DNA of 64,000 bases from Endomychus coccineus (taxonomy: Eukaryota > Arthropoda > Insecta > Coleoptera > Endomychidae), in the NCBI GenBank assembly GCA_958510875.1, contig OY294067.1:231041771-231105770 (forward strand), written 5' to 3'. The stretch's first letter is position 1. Each line of letters begins with the position of its first letter. A program made the translations under genes and the position numbers. Below are positions 13,099 through 41,337 of the stretch, in pieces. The notes beneath the pieces were generated by a model. That model ran no database searches. It saw only the letters and a list, made by a program, of their open reading frames with translations, and was not told the DNA's origin.

Positions 13099-13318
13099 AC
13101 TCCACTTGTTGATTCTAGTTATTCATTTAATTAATAAAAGCATCTTTGTGCAAGTGTGGCTCTTTTATTTAGTGAGAACACAACAGGTACTGTCGTAAGC
13201 TTCGTCTCTACGTCAAGCCTTTTGTTGATGACGTCACACTTCGTTTGTAGTCGATGAGTTCAGTGTTCCAGATAAAAGATACAAAGCAGTACACGTGAGT
13301 GTAAAAGAAAAAATGAAA

Positions 13319-13680
13319 TGCCAAAAAAATCAACCGATATTGTTGTTAATGTTGTAAGCAAACTTGCCAATAAAACGGGAGTTCTCTGTTTACAATATAA
13401 TTCGTGAATACAAAATTACACTCACGTTATCAGCTCCAAAAACAAATCGGAATCCTAACAAAATCTTGTTTGGTACATTATACGATTTTGACAGAAACAC
13501 AATCCGAAGAAAAATCGATTTTCTTTTAACAACGGAAGGTAGGAATCTTGGAGATTTTGTCCATGATCTACCAAATTTCAAGAGAAGTACATTTTATAAA
13601 TTCTTGAAGACACTAAATTCAATTGACTCATTTGGGCGGAAATTAAACAACATGTTGCATGTTAAAATACCACTTTGAAA
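13319..13680 (+). pseudogene. N-terminal fragment of a Tc1-like (DDE_3) transposase
   Basis: A first frame begins MPKKSTDIVVNVVSKLANKT and shifts into KREFSVYNIIREYK and then DFDRNTIRRKIDFLL. A LPNFKRSTFYKFLKTLN segment follows. This layout matches the DNA-binding N terminus of an insect Tc1-superfamily group whose members carry DDE_3 catalytic domains. It has a frameshift and no catalytic domain. The fragment at 46520-47400 probably belongs to the same broad group. Confidence 0.55.
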
Positions 13681-14023
13681 TTTGCTGATTGCAAAAAAAT
13701 TTTATTTTATAAATAATACAAACTATAAAAGATTCGTGGCAGCAATGCATTTAGCATGTGTAGAAAACATTTGATAAAATATATTTATCTATTTATTTAT
13801 TAGAACAGTAGAACAATCAACAGACACAATGTGTCCAATAACAGATTGTTACAACATAAAAAGTACATATTTAAACAAAAGTATCATCAATATCCGACAT
13901 TATAACGTTGAATAGTATGTGCATTTCAACATATATCATCTGAGAATAAACATCAGTAGTCAATATACGCATACAACCAGTGAGCGATATTATACATAGA
14001 ATTAAACCTATAACATTCCGTCA
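13681..14023. other. Intergenic, nothing recognised
   Basis: AT-rich sequence without recognisable features. Confidence 0.5.
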
Positions 14024-14860
14024 TCAGGCAGTGGGATGAAACATAATATGAATTACATTATTTTTGAAGACTGTGAATGAATTGTGAAATATATCTAGGC
14101 TATTAGAGACCCGGTTGTATTCACCACACATTCGAGCAAGTGGACCATGTAAACCCGGATTCGTATTACTGTGCTTAATGTGAAAAAGATCGGTTGATTT
14201 TGAGGAAGCACTCACAGCCCTCAAGCTTATCATTGTCAGCAGGTCAAAATCATATTTGTGTTTTATTATTTTGAATAACTTCAGTAAGTCTGAGACTGTC
14301 CTCCTGAGTACAAGCTGCTGCAAGTCAAAGATCCGTAACCTTTCTGGATAAGTGCCATAATCAGGCAGGTGACCATTCACTCTGAGAAACAGATAACAAG
14401 TAAATCTTCTTTGTGTCGATTCCAACCGCTGAATGTATGTAATGTACGACGGAGACCATACTGCAATACACTGCAATACTCTCAATGAGATCTTACATAG
14501 GCAAAGTAAAGTTTTTTGAAGCTATCCACTATTAAGTGTTTACCAACTCGGAAAATAAACCCCATCATAGAGTATGCCTTTCTGACTATGTGCTATACAT
14601 GCAGCTTAAAATTTTGTTTAGAGTCGAATGTCACTCCAAGGTCATACTTTCCACCCTTTAAAATGGTTTATTGTTCAATATGTATGACCTAGTTGAGTAA
14701 TTTATGATATTTCTGGTGAATGAAATTGTACAGCATTTATCACAGTTTAGTAGGAGTTTATTCAGTCGGATCTATTCTTGAAACTTATCAAGGTCATTCT
14801 GTAACAAATCTCTGTCCGCCATCTATGAAATATTTCTGAGAATTTCACACCGACAATTTT
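14024..14860 (-). pseudogene. LINE reverse transcriptase C-terminal region (Jockey-like)
   Basis: A 153-codon frame (14485-14024) reads WSPSYITYIQRLESTQRRFT, then RLRIFDLQQLVLRRTVSDLL and FHIKHSNTNPGLHGP. This is the thumb/C-terminal region typical of Jockey-group LINEs. Upstream (to about 14860) the same strand shows weaker RT similarity. The element is truncated at both ends. Confidence 0.8.
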
Positions 14861-15259
14861 CGACCAATGAAATACTTTTATTTTGACTTGTTGCCATGCC
14901 AACGAAAAAATGTCAGCGGATATTTTTTTTTAGGGTACAGGAGCAAAATTATAGTGGATATTTTTTGACGTTTAACAAATGAGTTTGAAAGTGATACAAT
15001 ACATAACAAAACAACCGTTCACAAAAATAATGGAACATTTTCACATGACTTAATTCATCGCAACATGAATAAGCCTCATAATTTTTAAAACAATTCATTG
15101 TTACAATATAATCTGAGACGATTGATTTTGTACAAAATATAGAGAAAGTACAATAATGGCATTTGTCATGGTACCTGTCATAGCCATAGCCGCCTATTTC
15201 CATTAAGCAATACTACTATTTTATAATTATTTGATTCGCTTAAAAAACAGAAACTATCG

Positions 15260-15540
15260 TTTGTTAAAAACAAATATCCAATTTTAGTAAATCAAATTCA
15301 ACCCAAAAACATAAAAGAGACTATATATAATCTATTTAAAATAATTTAACACAACTAAAGTAGGTGGATCAAAATATATTTGAATTTTATTGTAAATCAG
15401 TTGCCAAAAGAAAACCATTAGTTGAAAACACATAATTCCATCAATTTTAGTAAATAAATGTAATTCAATAACATTTAATAAACCATATTTAATCAACTTC
15501 TAACAATTTTGCACAACTGAAGTGGGTGGATCAAAAATTA
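15260..15540 (+). repeat. Two diverged direct repeats of about 135 bp
   Basis: The blocks CAATTTTAGTAAAT and, further on, ACAACT(A/G)AAGT(A/G)GGTGGATCAAAA recur in the same order about 150 bp apart. The sequence is noncoding and the family is unknown. Confidence 0.55.
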
Positions 15541-15788
15541 CAAAAATCCATAAACTGCCTCCATACACTTGCCCTTGATTTTTTTGTATTTTCTGGAATT
15601 ATATGTTGAATTTTATCTCGGATTTCTGAAGGATTTTCAATTCCGTGGCGAAACATTATAAATTACAACCATATACGATTTAAGCATGAAAACACCTAAG
15701 TTGTTTTGACGTTTGGACTCGCATACATCAAACTCTTAAAATCCTATAAATAAATTATGGCATTCCTTCGTAATGTCTCATATTTTCA

Positions 15789-16615
15789 TGACAAAATGTC
15801 AAATAATATCCCACCAAAAACATTCTGTAAAAAACTAGCTAAGTCTCGATGGAGCTGCTTGTTTATCTCTAAAAAGTAATGAAATCTAGACAAAGTCGTG
15901 CCAAGTCTAAGGTTCCTTACTGCGATTTCTTTATTATTATAGTTAATGTTGTGTGACTTGGCCGTTGAACATTCTTTATACGTTAGTGGGTACAAGTCAA
16001 TTTTGTTTACACGTAATGTTATCTGTAACTACCTATGTTTGTTAAGCGAGATAATAGCCCATACTGGTATTGGTAATTGGACGCCAGTGTCTCATTTTAG
16101 GATGTTGTTTTTTGTGCAACACATGCATTCAGCATTGACAATGCTGACTTCTGCTCTCTTCTTTTTGGAGCGTCAAATCGACCACCGATCTAACATAAAA
16201 TAGACGTACAGACAGACTTCTATCAATGATTAGAAGTCCGTCTGTACTGGAACTAATTTTTTATACTGTTTGTTTCATGCTCGCCTACACATAAGTATTA
16301 TTGAAATACGCAGCTTTATCAAGCCTACAATTGACTGGTTATTGAATCAACGTTTTCCAAGTAGCAATTTTCCATCGTCAATGGGTAGCGGTTCTGGCGA
16401 CAAATTGGTGCAATGGTGTCATGGAGCACCTGGTTTTGTACCCTTGTGTACCCTTCAACGGCCAAGTCACACAACATTAACTATAATAATAAAGAAATCG
16501 CAGTAAGGAACCTTAGACTTTGCACGACTTTGTCTAGATTTCATTACTTTTTAGAGATAAACAAGCAGCTCCATCGAGACTTGGCTAGTTTTTTACAGAA
16601 TGTTTTTGGTGGGAT
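15789..16615. repeat. Foldback element with arms of about 180-195 bp
   Basis: Arms 15789-15983 and 16440-16615 are near-identical inverted copies, separated by about 456 bp. The spacer is mostly unique and holds a 16-bp-stem hairpin (16206-16247, loop ATCAATGATT, one mismatch). No transposase is recognisable, so this is probably a nonautonomous foldback or MITE-type element. Confidence 0.75.
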
Positions 16616-16650
16616 TTCACTTCTTTTTGTAGAAACGTGGGCATATTGAT

Positions 16651-16926
16651 TTATTTCATTGAGCCGTGAGTAGTGGGTTTCATCATATCGCTCGTGTAGG
16701 ATTCCGAGTTCGTGTATATGTCACCATCAGCATTACACGTGTACACTTGCATTTCGTCCCAATGTTCAGCAACGTATGCAACTATAGCAGATCTGATACT
16801 GCAAGTTGAGTCAGTTCTACCATACACCAAGAAAGATATTGAATGGAAGAGACAAGACCCGTCTTTGGGCATACCAACTACTTGGTAGCCACTAAGTTCA
16901 TCGTAGTCTTTTAATATTATCGACAT
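16651..16926 (-). pseudogene. OTU-family cysteine protease fragment
   Basis: This 91-codon frame reads YQVVGMPKDGSCLFHSISFL, the catalytic loop of OTU (ovarian tumour) deubiquitinases with Asp and Cys in DGSC. The usual helices follow (SIRSAIVAYVAEHW, YTSDMMKP). It stops just where the TWGG(x)-His segment would be (THGSMK, then stop), so the catalytic His is missing. It directly abuts the foldback arm. OTU domains occur both in host genes and in insect transposons, and here a stray transposon-borne copy is more likely. It is not functional as it stands. Confidence 0.7.
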
Positions 16927-17530
16927 TTTTTACGATATTATCTTGCGAAATCAAACACGTAACGTTTATGTTTATATGACAGACAGCTGATACATTGATA
17001 GACACATATACGACCGTGGTCACATATAATGTCCGTGGCAGACCATTTCATATCATAGATATTATTAAGGACACAAATGGGCTCTTGTGTTTTCAAATAA
17101 GGGTCACCAGGTACTCCAGATCTTTGATTATCCTAGTTTTTATAGTTTTCATTTATGTGGCCATTAAACCATAACTCTGTACCAAATTTCAGCTCTCTGA
17201 GTTTATGGGAAGTACTAGTTCTATTCTGATGATCATGAGTGAGTGAGTAAGTGTCATAAATGCGAAACTTTGGTTCCGCTTAACTTCGGAACTAAATGAC
17301 CTAGACTTGAAATTTTTTATTTCAAGTATGTGATTTTATAGCTTACTGGATGACAAATTTCTGCGTTCTGGTCTTATCCAGAGGTTCTCAAATAGGGGCC
17401 TAAAAATGCGGCGAAATGGTTCCAGTAAAGGATGGTACGGCAGTGTTTGCTTCGCGTTCGACTTGGCGGGGGCACTGCCGTGCCCCCCGATTACATTGAA
17501 ATTATTTTAAACTAATTTTTCTTCGGTGTG
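16927..17530. other. Intergenic, no gene recognised
   Basis: The stretch holds a GAGTGAGTGAGTAAGTG microsatellite-like run near 17238 and GC-richer patches around 17450. No coding similarity was found. Confidence 0.45.
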
Positions 17531-17538
17531 AAATTCTC

Positions 17539-18210
17539 TTACCGAATATCCTGAGTGCACAAATTAGTTTCCGGAAATTTTTTCTCGATGGCGAATATTT
17601 TAAGAGAATTATCCCTAGTCTTCGACTCGGGATGAAAAAATTCCCGCAATAATTTTGCACATGGGGTATTATAAATGAATATTTTCAAGTCGTCAGCATA
17701 TAGAAGACTGTCTGAACTAAATATTCCACAAAGATCATTGATAAAAATTATAAATAATGTTAGCCCTAAATTTGATCCTTGTAGAATGCTCGATGTGAAT
17801 GTATATTTTTCTGATGCGAAGCCATTTACTACCACTTGCAGCTGACGACCATCTAAAAATGACTCGAACAGTCGAACCACCTCATCATATTCCCTACAAC
17901 ACCATACATTGCTAGTTCTTTAAGAAGCAAGCAGAAATTGACTGTATCCAATGCTTTGGAGAATTCCGTATATACTGAGTCCACTTGCCTTCTCTTATCT
18001 AAAGAGTTACATAGAAATGCACTGTACCTGAGAAGATTAGTCGTAGTAGATCTGCCAGATATAAAGCCATGTTGCTTCTCGCTAAAATAAGGCGATACAT
18101 GGCGTAATATCGTATCATTAACAATGGATTCAAAGATTTTCCCAAAAATCGAAATTTAAACTATACGACGATAGTTTTTTAATACGGGTAACTTGATAAT
18201 ATAAGGAAGG
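17539..18210 (-). pseudogene. LINE reverse transcriptase fragment
   Basis: The minus strand reads GKIFESIVND, then HGFISGRSTTTNLL near 18060, TEFSKALDTVNFCLLLKELA, and SSILQGSNLGLTLFIIFIND. It ends with LLYADDLKIF, the YADD catalytic box of RTs. This covers most of the RT palm. Frame breaks are present, and its 5' side is interrupted by the Tc1/mariner at 18217. Confidence 0.85.
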
Positions 18211-18216
18211 GGTCTA

Positions 18217-19421
18217 CCAATAGGAGTGATAGAACTTTCGACCGTCATATACGCAAAGTGTCAATTGTCATAACGCGAATCAAGCGTCAGTTGTGCTTAG
18301 TATACTTCGACATTTGACAATGAATCGTTTAACTAAAGAGCAGCGTAGAGTTATCGTACAAAGATACTATGAAAATGCGCGGTTGTTTTCGTGCTCTTCG
18401 AGAAGATTTTGGTCAACGTGGACAGCCTTCTGAGCTTGCTATCAGGCGTACAATTGAGAAGTTTGAACGGGATTACACTCTCCTGAACCGTAATCCACCG
18501 ACACGACAAAGAAATGCAAGGAGTGTTGAAAATATCGCTGCTGTGAGGGAAAACGTGAACGCGAATGCTAATGTGTCCGTTCTCAGCAATTGGGTCTTTC
18601 AACGATGTCAACGTGGCGCATTTTAAGGAAAGATTTGAGACAACGCCCGTACAAGATGGTTCAAACCCAAGAACTCAAGCCTACCAACCATGGTTTGCGG
18701 AGAACTTTTACCGATTGGGGGTTATTGCAGTTAGTACAAAATCCCGATTTTGGTAAGCAAATAATCTTTTCTGACGAGTCGCATTTATGGATGAATGGCG
18801 TTGTTAATACGCAACTAGTCGAGAGGCCATTACACCATATTAAAGTAACTGTATGGTGTGGTTTGCATGCCGGCGGAATTATCGGGCCCTACTTTTGTGA
18901 GGACGCAAATGGACATACTGTAACAGTCAACGCAGAGCGCTATCGTGACATGATAAGAAATTTTCTTTGGCCTGCAATTAACGTTGGAGAATTGGGTTCC
19001 AACAGGAAGGCGCAACATCGCGCACTGCCCGAGACAATTAATTGGTTGAGAGAACGTTTTGAGGAGCGAATAATTTCGGGAAATGGTCCTACCAACTGGC
19101 CGCCAAGGTCGTGTGATCTTACACCCTTGGACTTTTTTTCTTTGGGGATATGTTAAGTCATGGTGAATACAAACAATTCTCGAGACGACTTAAAGGCCAA
19201 CATCACCCGAGTTATTCGAGAAATTCAGCCCAACATGTTGGAAAGTGATGGAAAATTGGGTTCGTCGTTTGAGCGTCTGCCGCCGCAGCCGAGGTGGGCA
19301 TCTTAATGATGTTTTATTTAAAACATAATATGTTATGTACTACAAAATAAATTAAAAATTATAGAAATATATAAACTTGTTTCCATTTTATAGCAATTTG
19401 AAGTTATATCACTCCTATTGG
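18217..19421 (+). mobile_element. Tc1/mariner element with near-perfect terminal repeats
   Basis: The ends are inverted (CCAATAGGAGTGATA) and flanked by TA at 18215-18216 and 19422-19423. The inverted match continues into flanking GGGTC/GACCC. The transposase begins MNRLTKEQRRVIVQ at 18320. It continues in other frames with ELAIRRTIEKFERDY and STWRILRKDLRQRPYK, then IIFSDESHLWMNG with the first Asp and VKVTVWCGLH-type blocks. RSCDLTPLDFF is near 19110, and there are at least three frameshifts. The clean repeats and moderate decay suggest a fairly recent insertion. Confidence 0.9.
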
Positions 19422-19750
19422 TAGACCCGTTATTTGAAGCAAATATTGAACCACATAAATTCAAATTATAATGAAAGTAGTTGTTTCCCGAATAAATAGG
19501 TATGTTTATGTTTCAAACACAATTGCAATTGTTCTAGCTGGTCAAGATTTTAAACAGTAATTTGAGGTAGGTGCAGCTCTGCATATGAAAGTGGTTAGAC
19601 TAGTTTTTAAGACACGAATTTCTAGTTGCAGCTGCCTCGCGCATTCATCAAATTTATGTAAATTTTCCATTTTTTATTTCCATTTCTGTCTCGGGCTAAT
19701 GTACCGAAAAGAGGTTCTTAGAAATTTTTCCAACAAATAAGTTTTCATAA

Positions 19751-19756
19751 TTTATT
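19751..19756 (-). terminator. SRP54 poly(A) signal
   Basis: An AATAAA hexamer on the minus strand lies about 160 nt beyond the SRP54 stop codon, in AT-rich sequence. It is the first canonical signal downstream of the gene, so it is the likely 3'-end signal. The cleavage position is not determined. Confidence 0.6.
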
Positions 19757-19915
19757 GTCATAAAAAATTACACAATATTATTATACAGCAATCTCATAAA
19801 TATAAACGCTGTTGACAGAAAAAGTCTGTGTGATCCTGTCGAAAAAAAATGTACAGTTTCCAATGGAATAAAAATGTATACAGAAACTCTAAATTAATCA
19901 AAGAGATGATCAATA

Positions 19916-37464
<17,549 letters not shown>

Positions 37465-37673
37465 TCAAATAGTTTATTCCATGACACTCAAACTGACATA
37501 TGAATTAAAATTATAAACACGTCGTGGTTCGTGCTGAAGAATCTTATAGAAAAGGATAGTTCTGTGTCTATGATCCAGAATTGTGGATTATGCGCAATGT
37601 AAATAACCGTCACGGTTAGACCAAACCGTTGATTGAAAGAGTCTCTTTCAATCAACAACCAAACTGAAGATAT

Positions 37674-37925
37674 GTATATATTATAGATAATAAATATAAT
37701 TAAAGTTTCGATTACTCGTGTTTCTGTTCGTTTCGGCGACGTAGACATTTTTCATTAAAATTAATGCGATAAAGACGCTTTGTGCTTGATAAAATTAATC
37801 CCGTTTTAGACATTAATTATTTTTGATACGTGTTCTGATGATGGTCGTGACACCGAAACTTACGTAAAGGCGAAAATAGTAAACATATGTGTTGATGTGA
37901 TCTATTCCCAGAGAATTTATATATA
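37674..37925 (+). repeat. Hammerhead-like (Penelope-type) repeat, copy A
   Basis: This repeat of about 250 bp contains CTGATGA (37835-37841), a TGGTCGTGACACC stem and GAAAC (37855-37859). The putative stem I carries a mismatch, so it looks inactive. It shares GTTTCTGTTCGTTTCGGCGA and the downstream GTGATCTATTCCC block with the other copies. Confidence 0.6.
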
Positions 37926-38894
37926 ATTATAAATAAGAAAAAGTTTACTCTGATGATAGCTACTTGGTAGCTCAGTACTTTAACAGTAATTTTTAGTAGA
38001 TAGGGGTGAAGATGTACTTATATTTATTATACCTGTATGCTGTTTATCGGTAACAAAGTATTTATAAAGTTTTTCACGATCGTTAAGAGATTTCTTTGAG
38101 TTTGTAACGGTTTTAATAGTTGTTTAGTTGAGTAGTATTATATAAATCGTATTTCAATTATCAGGCATAATATATTTTATATGTAGTTTTAATAGCCTCG
38201 AAATAAAATTACAACTATTCATAAATTATATAGAATTTGTTTTGTTACAATAGAAACAAGTACATGGTTTTAATTATTTATTTTTCTCTTATTATATTAA
38301 TAATAGTAATCATAATTACCCCTTATCAAAAAATTAAAAAGCGATATTTATCCTGATTCTGCAATCTACATTCTCAACGAATCGTCGTCTCGGTAGGGTA
38401 AAAAGAAGAGGATAAAACGTACATTGTATAAAGTAAAACAGTAACGCATTCAAACATCTTAATAGCTCATGTTGAAATTGTCGATTCAAATATACAGCAA
38501 TATATTACTACACAGTAAAAGTTTTAGAAAAAGGTAAATCCTGCTCAGAGTATAATACTGAATCGATTGATTTTGAAGTTTAATATAAGTCAGAAACAGA
38601 TTTCAAACAAAATAAAACTATAGATCGCTTAGAAAAAAGTATCTGCCAATACAAATATAAAATATCAAAATTGTCAAATAATCAGAGTAAAAGTAAATAA
38701 AACGTTAGGAAAAATATTAACTAAAAATCGGGTAGATTTATTACTTAAACAGAAGCAGAGTGTAAAATGGACGTGATGAAATGGCATTTGTATTCGTACT
38801 TTTAAATATTATAGCAGAAGCAGTTACATTTATTTTCATTACCAAGAATAAAATTATCCTATTTTTTTTTCATTACCTTTAGTTACATTTAACT

Positions 38895-39325
38895 ATATAA
38901 AAAATTCTCGGGAATTAGGTCACATTAACACTCTGTTATAAATGTTTTTACGTACGTTTCGGTCTCACGACCATCATCAGAAGACTTATTTTGTTAAAAA
39001 GAGGTTAACTAAAACAAATTAGCACAAGCGTCCATATCGCACAATCTTCAATCAAAAAGCTCACGCCGTCGAAACGAACAGAACCACGAATAATCGAAAA
39101 TTGTATCGTTAATATTTTCGATTATTCGTGGTTCTGTTCGTTTCGACGGTGTGAGCTTTTTGATTGAAGATTGTGCGATATGGACGCTTGTGCTAATTAG
39201 TTTTAGTTAACCCCTTTTTAACAAAATAAGTCTTCTGATGATGGTCGTGAGACCGAAACGTACGTAAAGACGAACATTTATAACAGAGTGTTAATGTGAC
39301 CTAATTCCCGAGAATTTTTTATATA
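38895..39325. repeat. Large palindrome made of two hammerhead-like repeats head to head
   Basis: Arms 38895-39100 and 39115-39325 are almost identical inverted copies around a 14-bp centre. Each arm carries one CTGATGA...GAAAC unit: plus strand 39230-39271 and minus strand 38985-38946. In the plus copy stem I (GTCTT/AAGAC, 5 bp), stem II (GGTC/GACC, loop GTGA) and stem III (ACG/CGT, loop TA) can form, ending in a GTA cleavage triplet. The minus copy has one stem I mismatch. Confidence 0.75.
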
Positions 39326-40728
39326 ATTCATACTGGGTCAAGAATCTTATTATATTGTTACATTTAACTGTAAATTTGAATCTTTATATTTATTTGCAGA
39401 TATGTGATCATGCTCATATACTCACAGATTCTGAAATGTTTGTTCAATTTCAGTCAAGAATGTAATAGCAAAATTTTTTCTATTATTGAATATATAATAT
39501 AATACTAAATTAATAAGCGAAAGTATCCAATTCAGTTCAGTCCGTTTTAACGTAAATAAATAGAAATAGTTTTAATTAGAAAATCAGCTAAATTCTTAAA
39601 AATTAATCCAAAATAATTAATATTTTATAGTTAATAGCTACTTGCAAGCATCTCTACAGTATTTGTCATTGCCGAGTCGACCCGACTATAAGCCCGATCT
39701 GAAAATCTCGAAATCAATCCTTCTCTGTATTATCCTTTCAAATGTATTATTTATTAAATTGCGCGTGTGCAATCACTGCCCAGTATAACACAACTAACTA
39801 TTAAAATATTACAAAGTACTATGTAATAAGTGTTTGAAGAAGCTACGGTATTATCGAAACTATAGTTACATTTATTCAATAAATTAGTGAAAACCGAAGA
39901 TTTTATTTAAGTTTAAAATGGTTTTCATCACATAATGGCTGATTCTATTCATATTACAAGTATTTGTTGTAAACAGTGGAGCCCAACCCGTAGCTCACGC
40001 GGCCACTTTATCAACTCTGGCAGGATTTTAGTTGTCTACAAATCATTGGCTCTATAAAATACAATATTCCGGGTAATGGCCACAGCTGCTCAAAATTACT
40101 TTTGTATATAAAAAGAAAAAGACATTAAATAGTTATTAATTCGGACGAGTTTAAAAGTTTTTCTGTAAATTTGAAACTCCACTGACCAGGAATATTTTCG
40201 TTGGGCAATAGCGCGCATCATCCGAAGCAGTCTTCGAATCTTCGGAGCAAATTTATTGCACAGATCTTGTAGAGTAGTGAAACATTGACTAGGTTTCAGA
40301 GGGCTCACCACTAAACCTCACTACGGAGAAGTCTAGGCGCGTCGTCATGTTATTGATACTGCTACAAGAATGAGACGGGGTCAACGTGAAAACCAGAAAC
40401 TTCATAATACAACCTTGTGACGTACCTTGCTACTTTTCGGCGATAAGTACTTTCTACGGCTTCAATACTCCTTCAAGTCTACCAGTTGTGAATCCGATTG
40501 CCATTTATATTGGTTTGTCGGGCGCCAGACTTTTGTCACGGTTTACTCCTCGTTAAAGGGCTTCTACTAGGACCCTTACCACAAAGTGTATCACTGCGCT
40601 ATCTATGGATAGCCTTGTCCCAGGTAGTCGCAGACTGAATAGTATTAGAATTGCAGGCTTTAATTTAATTGCAATCAATACTTGGTTACTTCTCGACTAC
40701 TTAAATGGCGTTGCAGAAAGTTATGTTA
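39326..40728. other. Intergenic, AT-rich, no gene recognised
   Basis: Contains the second copy of the 1640-1800 dispersed repeat at 39790-39960. No coding similarity elsewhere. Confidence 0.5.
39790..39960 (+). repeat. Dispersed repeat, copy 2 of 1640-1800
   Basis: It shares ATTAGTGAAAA, TTAAGTTTAAAATGG and ATAATGGCTGATTCTATTCA with the copy near the window start, in the same order and orientation. Confidence 0.6.
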
Positions 40729-41337
40729 AGGCGGGACTCCACCAAACTGGGCAAGCCTGGCGGCATGTGCGGCCTTGCCGCCGCCACAAAATGCTGCGGT
40801 TTATTGCGGCTTTGCCGCAGACTTAAGATAGACCCCACCAAACTGGGCAGATGTGCCGGCTTGCGCTTGCAGAATGCAGAGAGTTCTTGTTCTTCATAGG
40901 GAAATGTTTGACGACGACGAAATTTTTTTGTTAGGTTATATGGCCTTGAAAATTATTACCAAGAAAAAAAAGAGGAGACACAGGTTTTGGGTACGGCCTA
41001 GTTTAAACAAAAATTTTCAAAAAAGTGCCTGGCCGTCATACTATCAGAAGCTCTTTTCAGAATTTTGTTAGAATGAGTGCAACAGATTTTGAGGACGTAA
41101 TTTGCTTAATTGGACCTCAAATTGCTAAACGCAACACAAATTACAGAAATGCTATACCAGTTGCAGATCGATTGGCAGTAACACCCACCGTGGGCTGAAA
41201 TTATTTGATATTTACCGACATTTGCCCGCTACCAAAATTATGCCGGCGGCCTCGAAGAAATTCCTATTTTAATTTTTCTTCAGCAAAAGCCGGCGGCACG
41301 TGCCGCCGGCCTAGCCCAGTTTGGTGGAGTCCCGCCT
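40729..41337 (+). mobile_element. PIF/Harbinger element, internally deleted
   Basis: Perfect terminal inverted repeats start AGGCGGGACTCCACCAAACT and run 24 bp. The duplication TTA is at 40726-40728 and 41338-41340. The remnant N terminus of a Harbinger nuclease is readable: RRHRFWVRPSLNKNFQ near 40980, then SATDFEDVICLIGPQIAKRN, and AIPVADRLAVT near 41155. The catalytic part is deleted. A perfect 22-bp GC palindrome (GCCGGCGGCAC and its complement) lies at 41290-41311. Sharp ends suggest a recent insertion. Confidence 0.92.

Noticed and set aside
18590..19156. 188-codon transposase frame as an intact gene
   Set aside because: It lacks the N-terminal domain, which is in another frame, and loses the frame near the second and third catalytic blocks, so it is a decayed Tc1/mariner.
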